Below, piece by piece: positions 21,617 to 31,983 of a DNA stretch of 64,000 nucleotides. A program made the translations under genes and the position numbers. A model generated the notes under the pieces. The model saw nothing but the letters and a program-made list of their open reading frames with translations, did no database searches and was not told the origin of the DNA. Source of the stretch: Favolaschia claudopus. Lineage: Eukaryota > Basidiomycota > Agaricomycetes > Agaricales > Mycenaceae. The stretch covers positions 124,001 through 188,000 of the forward strand of contig JAWWNJ010000076.1 of assembly GCA_037176885.1 (NCBI GenBank). Reading direction: 5' to 3'. Position 1 is the first letter of the stretch; every line of letters starts with the position of its first letter.

Positions 21617-22960
21617 TCAGTTTAAACCCATGCTATGAGACCGGATTATTATGGCTTTCAGTGTCTCCATACGTCTAGTTATTACGTCCCATATTACATC
21701 CCAGTTCCCAATTGGATGGCGCTGTGAAATGTTCAGTTCGCTGAGGTTGGGCAGAATCGCCGGATCCAGCAAGCTGGCAATGCCCAGACCTTGAGTGGTG
21801 GTGTGTTCTGTGAGGACGAGCTTGCTGATGCCAGAAAGCTTGAGGGACAGAGAGGGCTCCATCCAATGACAGGCGAACATGGTGAGAGGGGGCTGCGAAC
21901 GATCGAGGAATGGGCCCAGCTGTTCCACGTCGGCGGACCGCACGCTAAGCTCCTCAAGACATGGCAAGGTAAGTCGTTTCAGCCAATGTGCTTGCCCCAA
22001 GTCGTTTGAACCTGCGAGGGTCAACGCCTTCAAAGTATTGACCACAAAATCTAGCCCCTCCGTCAATTCTTCAGGATCATCGTCCTTGTCCCAGTCACTA
22101 AAGATGAAAACGCAGCAGGAGAGCAAAGGAAAGCTGCCGCCGAACACGTATTTCAAATTGTGCGCTGAGCTTCCGAAGAACGCGCCCTCTGAATTCTCCA
22201 TGTGCAGCAGCTGCAGCTTTGGGAACTCGAGGTACGGCCCCTTATGCGATAACTGCCAATCCTCCCATAAAGGCGCTGCTACTATCAAGGACCGAGTGTA
22301 GGGCGCCACAGTTTCCCAGAAACGTTTCAAATGCGAGTGGGCGTCTTCATACCGCCTGCAGTGAAAGACGATGTGCAGACCCAGGTTTGCGCCGCGAGAC
22401 ACCAAAGAGGCGAGCCCATCTCCAAAGTTATAGGACGTCCTGGACGTGAATGTGTATTCCACCGTGTTCCACAGCATCGCCAAGCTCGGCAACGTGCGAT
22501 TCCACGAGGATGATATCGTCGAGAGTTTGGCCAGTTGTGATGGGCGGGGCCCGACGTTCCCTTCGTCGACAAGAGACCACCACAAGATCATGGCCACGAT
22601 CTCCGGCGGTAACGTCGCCCCGAGCTGCAAATCCTCAATCTTCAGGCGGGCAGAATTGATGGCCTCCCTGAGGGCAACGCTGGTTTCCCTGGCTTGTTCC
22701 GTGGTCTGGGGCAGCGTTTGGTGCGATGAATATTTCTGAGCGGCGACGCGCCACTCCAAGACAGCTACGCGCAGTTCGGCGCGTTTCTGTTCGGCAACCA
22801 ATTCTTTGAGCTCTTTGTTGACATCTACGCCATCTGGAGCCGCGGAGCTTTGGCCCAGAGTGTGCGGCTCATTCAACGGAGCAGCGACGCGGTGAGTCGT
22901 ACGGACGATGTACGTTGTGCTGGAGTGGGAGACTGTCGAAAGCTGCTTGCGAGGTGACAT
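21617..22960 (-). CDS. F-box protein, 447 aa, single exon
   Basis: Start chosen at 22,960 (MSPRKQLSTV), because codons further upstream to 23,152 are antisense to a LINE RNase H domain. An N-terminal coiled coil (ELKELVAEQKRAELRVAVLE) and helix SARLKIEDLQLG lead into the F-box, LPPEIVAMILWWSLV (about residues 120-160), then WNRTLPSLAMLWNTVEY, a typical agaric F-box layout. The remainder shows irregular leucine-rich repeats (LPCLEELSVRS, LSGISKLVLTE, ILPNLSELNIS). F-box proteins recruit substrates to SCF ubiquitin ligases. A truncated paralogue of its N-terminal part lies at 24,138-24,340, beyond the LINE. Confidence 0.8.
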   Translation of the reverse strand: MSPRKQLSTVSHSSTTYIVRTTHRVAAPLNEPHTLGQSSAAPDGVDVNKELKELVAEQKRAELRVAVLEWRVAAQKYSSHQTLPQTTEQARETSVALREAINSARLKIEDLQLGATLPPEIVAMILWWSLVDEGNVGPRPSQLAKLSTISSSWNRTLPSLAMLWNTVEYTFTSRTSYNFGDGLASLVSRGANLGLHIVFHCRRYEDAHSHLKRFWETVAPYTRSLIVAAPLWEDWQLSHKGPYLEFPKLQLLHMENSEGAFFGSSAHNLKYVFGGSFPLLSCCVFIFSDWDKDDDPEELTEGLDFVVNTLKALTLAGSNDLGQAHWLKRLTLPCLEELSVRSADVEQLGPFLDRSQPPLTMFACHWMEPSLSLKLSGISKLVLTEHTTTQGLGIASLLDPAILPNLSELNISQRHPIGNWDVIWDVITRRMETLKAIIIRSHSMGLN

Positions 22961-22999
22961 TCGGAGGCAAGGCGTGCGACTGTGGGCGGTGTTGCCGCA

Positions 23000-24136
23000 T
23001 TTGGAAGTGTTTGGGCGAGATGGAAGGACTCTTGTAAGTTGTGCGCCACGAAACGGGCATTGGTCTCTCAGGCGGATCACATTCTCATCGTCTCCGATTC
23101 CCAGGCAGCGTTGCGCGGGATACAGTCTACTCGCCCTCGTGCTGGACAACATCGAGTTATCGCTTACGATAAACTCATCCGCACCACCATGCCATCCTCC
23201 CCCGGTTTACGCATTACAAATCTTTGGACACCAGCGCACATATGCACGTTAGGCAACGAGTTCGCGGACGATGCTGCCAAGGCAGCAACCCTCCTTCCGG
23301 CTCCATCCTCGCTCCCCGTTTCGCTCACCACCTGCAAACGTAGAATCAACACCGAAAGCGCGATTTTACTTTGAATGCCCCTACTAGAACGCTGGTGCAA
23401 TCCACCCTTGGTCGCAGCCTGCGGGAGATCGATGATTCACCACCTTCCGTGATCCTTCGCTCAACCTTCGCTCGCCGTACACTGCAACACGGGCCGAAAT
23501 ATCCATCATCAGCCAGCTGCGAACAGACTTTTCCGCTCTCAATCAGTAATACACTCAATGCCCATCGCTTCCGCTGCCGCCTCGTCTCTTCCCCGGAGTG
23601 TGAGGCCTGTGGTGCGTCTCAGGAAACAAGGGCACATTATTTGCTGTTTTGTCCCGCATGGTCACAATTCCGCGCACCCCTGCAGGCCGCCTCCTTCTCA
23701 GCGGGGATTCTTGGAGCTGTGGATATACGCACAATCCTCAACCACCCTAAACTCATCAAACCTCTTGTCGAATTCATACGCTGCACTGGACGATTCACAC
23801 GAGTACGTGCTCTCGCACTCTCCCGGTTTCTCACCATCCTCTTTTTACCTGGCTTTCCTTACTACTTTACATTCGTGTAATTCCCTTTATCCTAACATAC
23901 TCAAACCGTAGCTTACTATCTTTCCCAATTTTGCGACTCAAACCTCTCTCTTATAGTTACTCTACATCCGGTGATTCCCCTCTCGTCTCCAACTTATATC
24001 TACTTATCTTCGCTTACATTCCCAACCCCAGTAGTTTATCCTGTACATACCCGAGGCTGCCTCGCACAGCCGGTACTGCCGCGTAGCCCTTAAGGCCAGA
24101 TACGGCGTAAATAGAAATCAAGTCAAGTCAAGTCAA
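23000..24136 (+). mobile_element. 5'-truncated non-LTR retrotransposon (LINE) 3' end
   Basis: The plus strand encodes the end of an RNase H domain (ILIVSDSQAALRGIQST, later LWTPAHICTLGNEFADDAAK, with its conserved Asp and His), broken by a stop at 23,372. The C-terminal region then reads to 23,880 with a CCHC-like zinc motif (CEACGASQETRAHYLLFC). This order, RNase H then C-x2-C-x8-H-x4-C, is that of Tad/I-like fungal LINEs. The endonuclease and reverse transcriptase are absent. The 3' end near 24,135 is an AAGTCAAGTCAAGTCAA tandem tail rather than poly-A. It abuts the truncated F-box paralogue. Confidence 0.75.
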
Positions 24137-24137
24137 C

Positions 24138-24340
24138 AGGTGCGATGAAAACTTCCGAACAGCGACGCGCCACTCCAAGACGGCTAGGCGCAGTGCGCTG
24201 CGTTTCTGTTCTGCGACTAACTCTTTCAGCTCCGTGTCGTCCCCGCCGGCAGCTATGGGATCTCGGGCTGCGGAACTTGCACCAGGAATGTGTGTTTTGT
24301 ATTCAAAGGAGTGGCAGACCAAGCCAGAGCGGGTCGCCAT
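24138..24340 (-). pseudogene. Truncated paralogue of the F-box gene
   Basis: The minus strand from 24,340 reads MATRSGLVCHSFEYKTH, then TELKELVAEQKRSALRLAVL and EWRVAVRKFSSH, matching the coiled coil of the F-box protein starting at 22,960. Similarity stops at the LINE tail near 24,136, where TGCGATGA is shared with 22,725. The F-box itself is missing on this side, so the gene was cut by the LINE or by the duplication that carried it. Confidence 0.7.
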
Positions 24341-24517
24341 AGTTTCAAGAGCCGAAAGTGGTCGAAAACGAAAACGGGATGGGTTCGTCCGATAGAACGC
24401 TGACTGAGGCTGAGCCGGACAATAAGGGAGGTCGGTGAAAGGTAGTATTACCGCATTCGGAAACTCGTAACACAAATCCGTGACTGTGACATCTCCTTCT
24501 CCACCCCTTCGCGCTGA

Positions 24518-26928
24518 ATGTCGTCCTCTCGTCCTCAAGAGTCCTTATCGGCATCGCATTTCAAGAAGAAAAAGAGCAAGCCTTCTCCTGTCTCTGTTCC
24601 GCTCCAGGCTGGTGTTCCTGCCGCCACCACGGTTACAAACAAGGCAGCGTCTCTTCAGCACTCGTATTCACCGGATGCACGAACCGACTCCTTGCCTCTG
24701 CGCAGTAACCCGAGCTCGCGAACTCCCGAGCTTGAACCCCAGTCCGACTCCTTACCTCGGAACTTTCCAATCTTTATCCCCCATCGATGGAACGTAAACC
24801 CACTCGCTCCTTTCCGTGACGTCGTGCCGATTGATGGCTCAAAGTTAGAGTGGCTGAGGCCCCCGTCTTGCACGAGGAATTTGCTCAAGTCAAAGAAACA
24901 GAAATTCATACTCACTGACCATCTTGGCTTGCTAGTCTGGATGGAAACGTCAAAAAAAGTGCGCTCGACTTTTCAAACATACGACCGGGATCTCTCTCGC
25001 ATCTTGTGCTTCAACGGCGCCTCGTCGGACATCTTCGCCGGCGTTGTGGAAGCAGAAACCTATGGAATGCCAGTCCCCGGTTTTCCGTTTATGTCAATAC
25101 AAAAAAACATGGTTAAACCGCAGACTTCCTCTTCTTGGATGTACTTGAAGGAGGAGAGCGACCCAGATCCCCAGCAGCCACTCGCCGTTCCATCTGCTGA
25201 GACGCTTGGCAGGTCGCCTCGCAATCCGTTCCAGCGCTTGCATGACGGATCGGACGGAGATGAGGATCTATATCTACGGAATCCATCTCAGCACGAACTA
25301 CCCACCAACGTTTTGGCTGCATTTGGAAAGCTGGATCCTTCGTCCCTAAAGGAAATTCGTGACAAGCTACGCACCGTGGCGTACGCAGATGTTGGGCGTA
25401 GCATATGCCCGTTAGCGATGGTTGGGGACGCTCAGTCTTTGTGGCTCATGTATGATACCACCATGGATTGTCTGTACGCCTTGGGCCTACTAGACCGGTA
25501 TGTGAAAGGCCTGGAATTCGTGAGGTTCGAGACGCACGCGAATTTTGCGGAGCGTTTCAACGCGGGGCAACAACGGTGGAAGCGTACCAACCTGGACTGG
25601 TCCCCACACAATACACCTGTGCTACCTCCTGTGGAAGAAGTCCTCCATAGTCGTGCACCTTACAACGTCAGCGGAAAGGATATGCCAATCTCATCCCAGC
25701 TAGGATCCGCAGACTCGGAAGAGCGATGTGGAGGTCATGACAGCGAGCCTGTGGCGGAGGGTTCTCTGTTGCAAAATCTGCCCTTTACAACAGTGCCACT
25801 ATCTCGGGTATCTACACCGGCTCCCGAAGCCCATGAATCCATTACAACAGACGGGATCCCCGAAGACCAATCTCAGGGTCATAATGAAAGTGGACCTATT
25901 CCAGTCGCTCCTCCATTAGAACATTCGATCTCTACAGTAGTGCGCGCGCCTCAGATATCGACGCTATCTCCGGTCGTCCACGAAGCCATTCCAACAGAAG
26001 AGGCCCCTGAATCTCCCTTGTCCAGCGTCTCATCAGCGTTATCAGATGTTGAATCTGATTCTAAGCATGAAGGTTGGTCTTCATACCAGCAATCTCCCGT
26101 TTCCTGATCCATGCGTGGTTTGTTAGGCCCTCAGAGCATAACTGCCAAGCGTAAACTGGGACCGGAAGAAATTAGCATTCCCTCCACCGTCAAGCGAGTG
26201 AAGCTCGTTCTGCCTCAGCATCACCACCAAGTCCCAAGCATCTCAGTGGATCCATACTTCGGAAAATCTGGCCAGTCGAACCGACCTCTTTCTACAAAAC
26301 ACATTGAAACTATGAATGTCTTTAGATACTCACGAACTGCTTTGCACGAACGGGGAAGCATGGGACGCTGGTGCGTTCTTTCTTTACTCGCATGTAAATA
26401 CCAACTCAAAATTTTCCCAGTATATCATGCTGATTTTCAGTTTGGAAAGGAAAAGAACGTCAGGTACGGCCCATAATGCGTTTGAACTACATCTCTGAAA
26501 AATGGTTGCGTAGATTCGCAGTGAAGCAAATTTTGCGAGAAAAGCAAACAGGTACATGTTCGATCCATGGGAGGTACGGGTTCTTGAACACAGAAGGCTA
26601 CATTGAAGAATATGTACGTATGCTGGCACCGTAAATGGGCGTGTATTTTATTTTCCCTCATGACCAGGCCCCTTGCCCTGAAAATATGGCCATGGATAGC
26701 TTTCGAGAGGAGTTTCTAGAACACACCGGATTTTCTTGGGAGGAGAAGGAACCGGGGTTGAGGGGTTCAGGCAATATACGCCGCCCATCGGGGAAATATT
26801 ACTGGGTTGGTGAGTATAAATTTCTGAATTCATCCTCCAGTAATTAAATTGCGCATGCAGGCCACAGCAATGACTCTGGCGTTGCGGTACATCCTGTCAG
26901 CGTAGATCAAGGAAACCGGTTGGCATGA
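24518..26928 (+). CDS. Multi-exon gene related to the retrotransposon ORF3 middle domains
   Basis: The first exon (24,518 to about 26,072) begins MSSSRPQESLSASHFKKKKS. Residues about 105-215 match ORF3: IDGSKLEWLRPP aligns with IDPDRVAWIVPP, and the pattern G-x-PVP-x-x-PF...S-x-WMYxKE is shared (183-213 here, about 515-545 there). Residues about 268-340 (NVLAAFGKLDPSSLKEIRD...LWLMYDTTMDCLYALG) line up with the RRM-like segment. There is no Arg/Ser domain; instead an acidic Ser/Pro tail. Further exons with clean GT/AG introns follow: GPQSITAKRKLGPEE, FGKEKNVR, IRSEANFARKANRYMFDPWE, then SFREEFLEHTGFSWEEKEPG and WVG-HSNDSG, stop 26,926-26,928. The introns and open frame make it look like a host gene; it could be a captured source or a descendant of ORF3. 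Confidence 0.65.
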
Positions 26929-27061
26929 GCTGCGTGATGAAATTGGTCGGTTTCGCCCCTTGCCGCAGGCTCCCTTCAAGAAACGAGGTCTTATTATAGA
27001 TCCCGCTTAACAGTCGATGCATCCGGGACAGACGGTTCGAGATAGGGACTGTATTCAAGAG

Positions 27062-27130
27062 TGTGATATGGTGTATATACATTTCTACGAACTTATACGA
27101 GAACACGGCCTTACTACTATATTCCGCTTA
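27062..27130 (+). repeat. LTR start fragment (copy D)
   Basis: TGTGATATGGTGTATATACA followed by TTTCTAC...ACTTATACGAGAACACGGCC matches the LTR start seen at 16,901 and 41,620. It breaks off before R2-type sequence starts near 27,176. Confidence 0.6.
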
Positions 27131-27175
27131 CTCAAAAGATAACATAGATTAGGTCACATCTGTTACATAATCTCA

Positions 27176-27710
27176 TCTGATTCCGCTGCGGGTCGAATGA
27201 GGTAGACCGTAACCGCCAGATTTGAGGCTTTCAGTGGTAATCAACTGCGTGACTCGTACATTCTTCCTCTCTCCCCCTTTCATCTGGCTTGAGGGATTCT
27301 GTACGCTGCATACCGTGGAAACGGGAGCGCGTTAGAATGCCTGTCGAGCATCATGGGAAGCCGGACTTTCGCGACTCTCAGTGGTACCTACGAGCGCGAC
27401 GACGCTTCCAATGCTTTAATCTACGGGTCTCGGTGCGAATGGGCGCTTCAATCTACACTTTCAGTCTTCCACTGCGGGTCTCGGTGTGAAGGAGCGGTCT
27501 AACCGCCACATTTGACGCTCTCAGCGGCACCGACGATCGTGACGCTCTCAATGCTCAATCGGTGTGAACGAACGGTCCAACCGCCACATCTGAGACTGCT
27601 TGATGTTTCCATGCTTGCGCAACGGTTTCTTGCTGATGAGGTTATCGGCTTTTCACCCAAAGGTTTGCTTCATTTCCGCGTGTCTCCTCAGCGATTGACA
27701 TACTTTAAAT
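27176..27710 (+). repeat. R2 repeat block, copy D
   Basis: The same palindromic units (GAGCGGTCTAACCGCCACAT near 27,500; GGTCCAACCGCCACATCTG near 27,570) and the CTTGATGTTTCCATGCTTGC tail seen at 8,470 and 11,955. It carries no gag downstream, so it is an isolated fragment. Confidence 0.6.
27313..27324 (+). ncRNA. GNRA-tetraloop hairpin, copy D
   Basis: CCGT-GGAA-ACGG: the loop changed from GCAA to GGAA, which still fits the GNRA rule, and the stem is unchanged. Confidence 0.6.
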
Positions 27711-28925
27711 AAACAGACATTGATTCCAGTACGGATGAGTAGCGCAGTTGCTTACCTCAGACTCTTTCATCTTGGTTGTACCGGTTTGAGTGGTCGGGGC
27801 GTAGGTCATCTTCCAGTCAACCACCCCGCGTAGGGGTACGCTTGATGTCTGATATCCAAATTTTCTATAATTGATTGGGAATTTTCAGGCCTCTCCTCCA
27901 GTCCACGAAGCGGACCGTCTCCCTTCATTTTCTGGGACATAATAGATAGTATGGTACAACCACTAGGCATAGATTATGTCGCTGTCTAGGACCCATTGGC
28001 TCACAACGCTGCTCGAGGAAACATCTACGTATGTTTCGAATTTGCACGTTGTTCGACTCTCAGTCCTCTGCTCAAATTCACGCCGCTTCCTTTGCTAGGG
28101 CGGGGTGGTATCGGGCCTACCGCCCGCGTACCAATAGCCACGCTAAAGCCGTTTCCTCGGTCCGTAATGCCTGAGCAAAAGGTTTCCCGCAGTTGACAAG
28201 CCCGTCGAAATGGGCCAACACCTGGACCACCGACTCGCCCGGCGCCAGCGCCCTCGCCTCCAATTGGAGCGGGCTCGCCGACACACCCATTGCTTCAGCC
28301 ATCCACTCGACCTACGCTGGCACTACTTGTACCACGTCGATCTGGTATCGTCAACCGTTCCACCCCATCTTTGCCGTCGACAGTGGCGAGCAAAACCTTG
28401 GTCATCTCCGGAAATCGCACCGTTCGTTTCATGGTTTTTTACGCTTCGGTGGTCGTATCTAATCGTCTGCAGGAAAATTTCGCTTCTCCTCCGCACCAGA
28501 ACCCGAACCTCAGGAACCGGGCTAGGAAGCGCCTACATTTGCTAAATCCCCCGTTCCAGGAGGAGCCTCCCGTCATCGAACGCTCCACGTCCACCACAAT
28601 CTATCGCACTGACCCAGTCACCTGCGACCTTCAGAAAGATGCCAGAACCGGTTCTCGCCATGGCTGTTGAAGCTGAACACGGTTTATATCTTGTTTTCGA
28701 ACCGGCTGGCGCTTTCCACATCCAAGAAAACGTTTTGAGTTCAAGCAAATCTTCGACTCGCCTGTCAATATAACCGCACAGCTCACCGCCCAGCCCAACC
28801 GGAACTCTCCTTCCATTCCTGCTTTGTTTCTAACTCAACCAGCGCCATTCGATTTCGCATGGAATTGACGAAAGCGCCTTTGAAACTCGACTTCGCGTCG
28901 TGTTCGGTCACCCAAACGAGTTTTG
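27711..28925. other. Unresolved stretch, weak coding character on + strand
   Basis: Between 28,020 and 28,190 a plus-strand frame reads AQIHAASFARAGWYRAYRPR, and 28,193-28,462 is open with a Ser/Thr/Ala-rich sequence (SPSKWANTWTTDSPGASALA). They may be exons of a decayed gene, but no splice model joins them convincingly. 27,711-28,000 holds nothing recognisable. Confidence 0.25.
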
Positions 28926-29150
28926 CCGCCCTCCCGATACCGACGACGCTGGCAACAGCGTAGTGACGTCTGGAGGGACGGGCCTGGGAGCTCATGAAGG
29001 ATCGCATAATGTCGGCAAGGAAATTGAGGAAGTGGAGGGTCCCAAGAGTATGATGACGATACTATTGCGATAAGTGAGGTCCCCGAAGATGAGGGCGAAC
29101 GAAATCTGAAGCAGGGTGGCAAGGTCGACCGGAGTAGCAGCTAGGTGACT
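28926..29150. repeat. Direct repeat X, left copy
   Basis: TTTGCCGCCCTCCCGATACC, then GACGTCTG, GAAGGATCGCATAATGTCGG and CAAGGAAATTGAGGAAGT match 30,966-31,215 in order, with about one base in three to four changed. On the minus strand both copies suggest a hydrophobic protein (here DLATLLQISFALIFGDL). The two copies flank the second tyrosine recombinase. Confidence 0.55.
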
Positions 29151-29360
29151 TGCGACGGTTCTGATTCCTCTGCTGTTGCTGGGGATGTACATCAAACGAA
29201 CCGCCGAAGTCGTTGCGAAGGAAGCAGTCCCAGCCAAAGGACAAGAAGGACGGGGCCGGGCACCCCCAGCTAATGTAGGGTCGATGGCTACAGGCACCTG
29301 ACGATATGGAATTCCTTCTTGGCGAAGAGACAATGTTGATGGCCGCCCTGCCGACACCGA

Positions 29361-30990
29361 ATGAGTTGCAATCACCCGCTGCTGGGTCAATGTTATTGTT
29401 TCATGGCGTTGCTCCTGCCCCTATTCCTCCTGTTCTTTACCTTCACCTTCATGTCTTGCCCCTTCCCTGGCATCGTGGAATCCCTTCAGCATGTCTCCCT
29501 CACCGACATCACGGCCGATCTCGAAGCACAACACGAGTCCGTCGTTGACGACTCTGACGGTGATGAAAAAGATGAGGCAATTCGGCCAGATGTCGACATC
29601 AAGGAACTCCGACAGCAGATATCGAAAGCTAGCAACAGCACCACCGAGGGGACACAAAAAGAATACGAACTGTACGTGCCTTTGCCGAATTGCGGTTCAT
29701 CCCTTGATTCATGATCTCGTCCGTAGTCTTCAAAACGCTTTTCTGGTGTGGCTCAACTCGTCCTCTTATTGGACCAAGGACACCCCTTTTTTCACCGATC
29801 GTCCTCATCCGGACAGTCCTGCCCTCATCGTAGCGTGGATAATGTCCCGGTTTGTCCTTCTGATTTCTCTGTCACTGTATCTCTTATCAGTCTTGCGCGC
29901 AGCTGCGACAGTAAGGATGCTCAAGGCCGTGTTATCCCTACTGCCCAAATACGCCAGTCATACAGCTACGCCCAAAAAATGCGGGCAGCCATGACCCATG
30001 CATTCGGCCATAACCATGGACTCGGCAAAGCCAAGTGGCACAAAGATGACCGTGGCATTTGGAAAGGGAACCCTTCTGTTTCTGATACAGTTTCTGGCTA
30101 CCTAGTCAATCTTCGTCGCACCAAGGTATGCCCCTGCTTCCCTATCAGCGCCGCTTTGCCTCCTAATCTACATTTGCCATAGACGAGGTCCGGCGAAGGT
30201 AGCACCACTGCAAAGGCAATCAGACATGTAAGTTGACGTCTTGTTTTACTACAATATGTGAAACGTCAATCCAGGAAACTCTGAAGAAGATTTACGATTT
30301 CAATCAAGCTGAGAATCGCTCCGTTCCGACACCGTATGTTCCTGGGCGGAGGAATCACAACGACGCTTGGGGATCGCCTCGCGTTCGACTGCAGACGTAT
30401 GCCTTGATGTTGATATGTTTTTGGTGTCTTCTTCGCAGCGATGAGGCAGTCAGAATCACCTTCGATGATCTGGAATTCATTCCTGCGGATGCTACCACTC
30501 CCTCTTCTTTCGAACTGACTCTGCGATGGCGCAAGACAGACCAGTTTGGACGTTCGTTTGTTCTTCGTTTTGTTCTACACCTGTTCACTCCTTCCACAGA
30601 GGTCAAGCCATTTCGTTTGTATATGCGCGACGAATGCGAAGCTCACCTCTGTCCTGTTCGGGCCATCGCTGCCTGGATCTCGTCCGCCCAAAAAGAATCG
30701 GGTCCGCTGTTCCGCAAGATGAATTCTGGAGATCTTGTGTCGGACGAGCCGCTGGTAAGTCTTTTTGAGCGCACATCACACATTCCCATCTCAACCACCA
30801 TCTTGAGGCATCTGATACTTTTCTTGAATGGTTTCGCAACTGCCTTTTCGACGTCGACGATCCATTCCCGTCCGGTACACACGCGTTTCGCCGCGCGGGA
30901 TGCCAGCATTTATCATCATACCTACCATGGGGCGGCAGGCACATCGCTGACTGGGGAGGGTGGTCGACGTTTGCCACCTTCCCGATACGG
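29361..30990 (+). pseudogene. Second Crypton-type tyrosine recombinase, 3' end replaced
   Basis: Exons in order: an acidic N-terminus (VVDDSDGDEKDEAIRPDVD), PFFTDRPHPDSPALIVAWI, KMRAAMTHAFGHNHGLGKAK...WKGNPSVSDTVSGYL, LKKIYDFNQAENRS, catalytic Arg in CFWCLLRSDEAVRITFDD, AHLCPVRAIAAWISSA, then PSGTHAFRRAGCQHLS (His-x-x-Arg) and HIADWGGWST. All match the recombinase at 17,093. Immediately after GGWST the reading frame enters direct repeat X, so the region that should carry the nucleophile Tyr and the Cys-rich tail is gone. A stop-free frame continues to 31,188 but it is repeat-derived. Probably inactive. Confidence 0.7.
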
Positions 30991-31215
30991 ATGATGCTGG
31001 CGGGGACGTCTGAAATGCCTAGCGGGGCCGGTCATGGAGCTGGGGAAGGATTGCAGAACGTTGGCAAGGACATTGAGCAAGTTCAATTTTGCAAAGGTGA
31101 CGGGGAAGACGAGAATCACCCCAAAGGCAGCAATGATGACGACACTGCCGAGATGATTGAAGAGGTCGCCGAAGACGAAGGCGATTGAAAGTGAGAGCAA
31201 GGTGGCAAGACCGAT
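30966..31215. repeat. Direct repeat X, right copy
   Basis: Partner of 28,926-29,150. It begins at GTTTGCCACCTTCCCGATAC directly after the recombinase GGWST codons. On the minus strand it encodes LATLLSLSIAFVFGDLFNHL and VVIIAAFGVILVFPV, a two-pass membrane-like stretch of unknown family. Confidence 0.55.
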
Positions 31216-31363
31216 CTGGAAGAGCAGCTAGGAGATGAATGCTGCTGTCCATTCAAATCCATGGTAGCACGAGCAGGGCAGAAAACGTTCACGATTTCCC
31301 TCTTTTTGACAATTAACACGATTTCATCAATTTCAACTGTCTCAGTTTCTTGAAGTGACTCTA

Positions 31364-31750
31364 TGTGATACGGTGTATATATTTTCACTACTTAGTACAC
31401 GGCCGTACCTGTACTTTACTTTACTTTACTTGATTTAGCTAATATTGATTACTCGTCCCTGCAGTACACGAGATTACCTCATAGATACAAATCTATCTTG
31501 CTTTACTACTACGATGAAGAGGGATATTAGCGGCGAACCACCGACATGCGTTAGACCCCCTGCTTGCCTGAGCATGCGTCTAACTGCTCCATGGCCCCGG
31601 TGTTGCAGGGACTCCTGTCCAGGGTCACACGACCCCTCGTCGAAGGGTTACAACGACTGACGACTAACGACAACCAACCGCCAGCGCTCTCAAAGCGCTG
31701 GCTCCTTCCAACCCTACTTCCAAGAGCCACAAAAGTCGACTCGCATCACA
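31364..31750 (+). repeat. 5' LTR
   Basis: 387 bp, TGTGATACGGTGTATATATT to GACTCGCATCACA. It differs from the 3' LTR by several small indels and a handful of substitutions, so the insertion is not brand new. The 3' part has a CCAGCGCT-CTCAA-AGCGCTGG hairpin, also kept in the remnant at 7,625. Confidence 0.9.
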
Positions 31751-31796
31751 ATGTAGCTCACCGCGAGGGCTTTTGGGAGAGGGAAGGAGCTTGGGA

Positions 31797-31848
31797 CTTC
31801 ACTCAGCGCTGCGAGCCATTTGGCTTGCGTAGCTGCTAACGAGTGAAG
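31797..31848 (+). ncRNA. Leader hairpin HP1, reference element
   Basis: Outer stem CTTCACTC/GAGTGAAG, extended by CTTGG/CCAAG outside; inner stem GCGAGCC/GGCTTGC (one G-T pair). It lies about 45 bp after the LTR. Confidence 0.72.
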
Positions 31849-31917
31849 CCTCCAAGGTATTATTCTCAACTTATCCTAAGGCTGGACTTCTGGATGTTTC
31901 TACATACCACTTGGGTG

Positions 31918-31965
31918 CCGCTCAGCGCTGCGAGTCTTCCGACTCGCGTAGCTGCTAACGAGCGG
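31918..31965 (+). ncRNA. Leader hairpin HP2, reference element
   Basis: Outer stem CCGCTC/GAGCGG with CTTG/CAAG outside; inner stem GCGAGTC/GACTCGC on a TTCC loop. Compared with HP1 the A-T pair of the outer stem became G-C. Confidence 0.72.
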
Positions 31966-31983
31966 AGCCTTCAAGGAGCCCGA

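Noticed and set aside
22961..23152. N-terminal extension of the F-box frame (64 codons)
   Set aside because: It is antisense to a clear LINE RNase H domain; the ATG at 22,960 is the better start.
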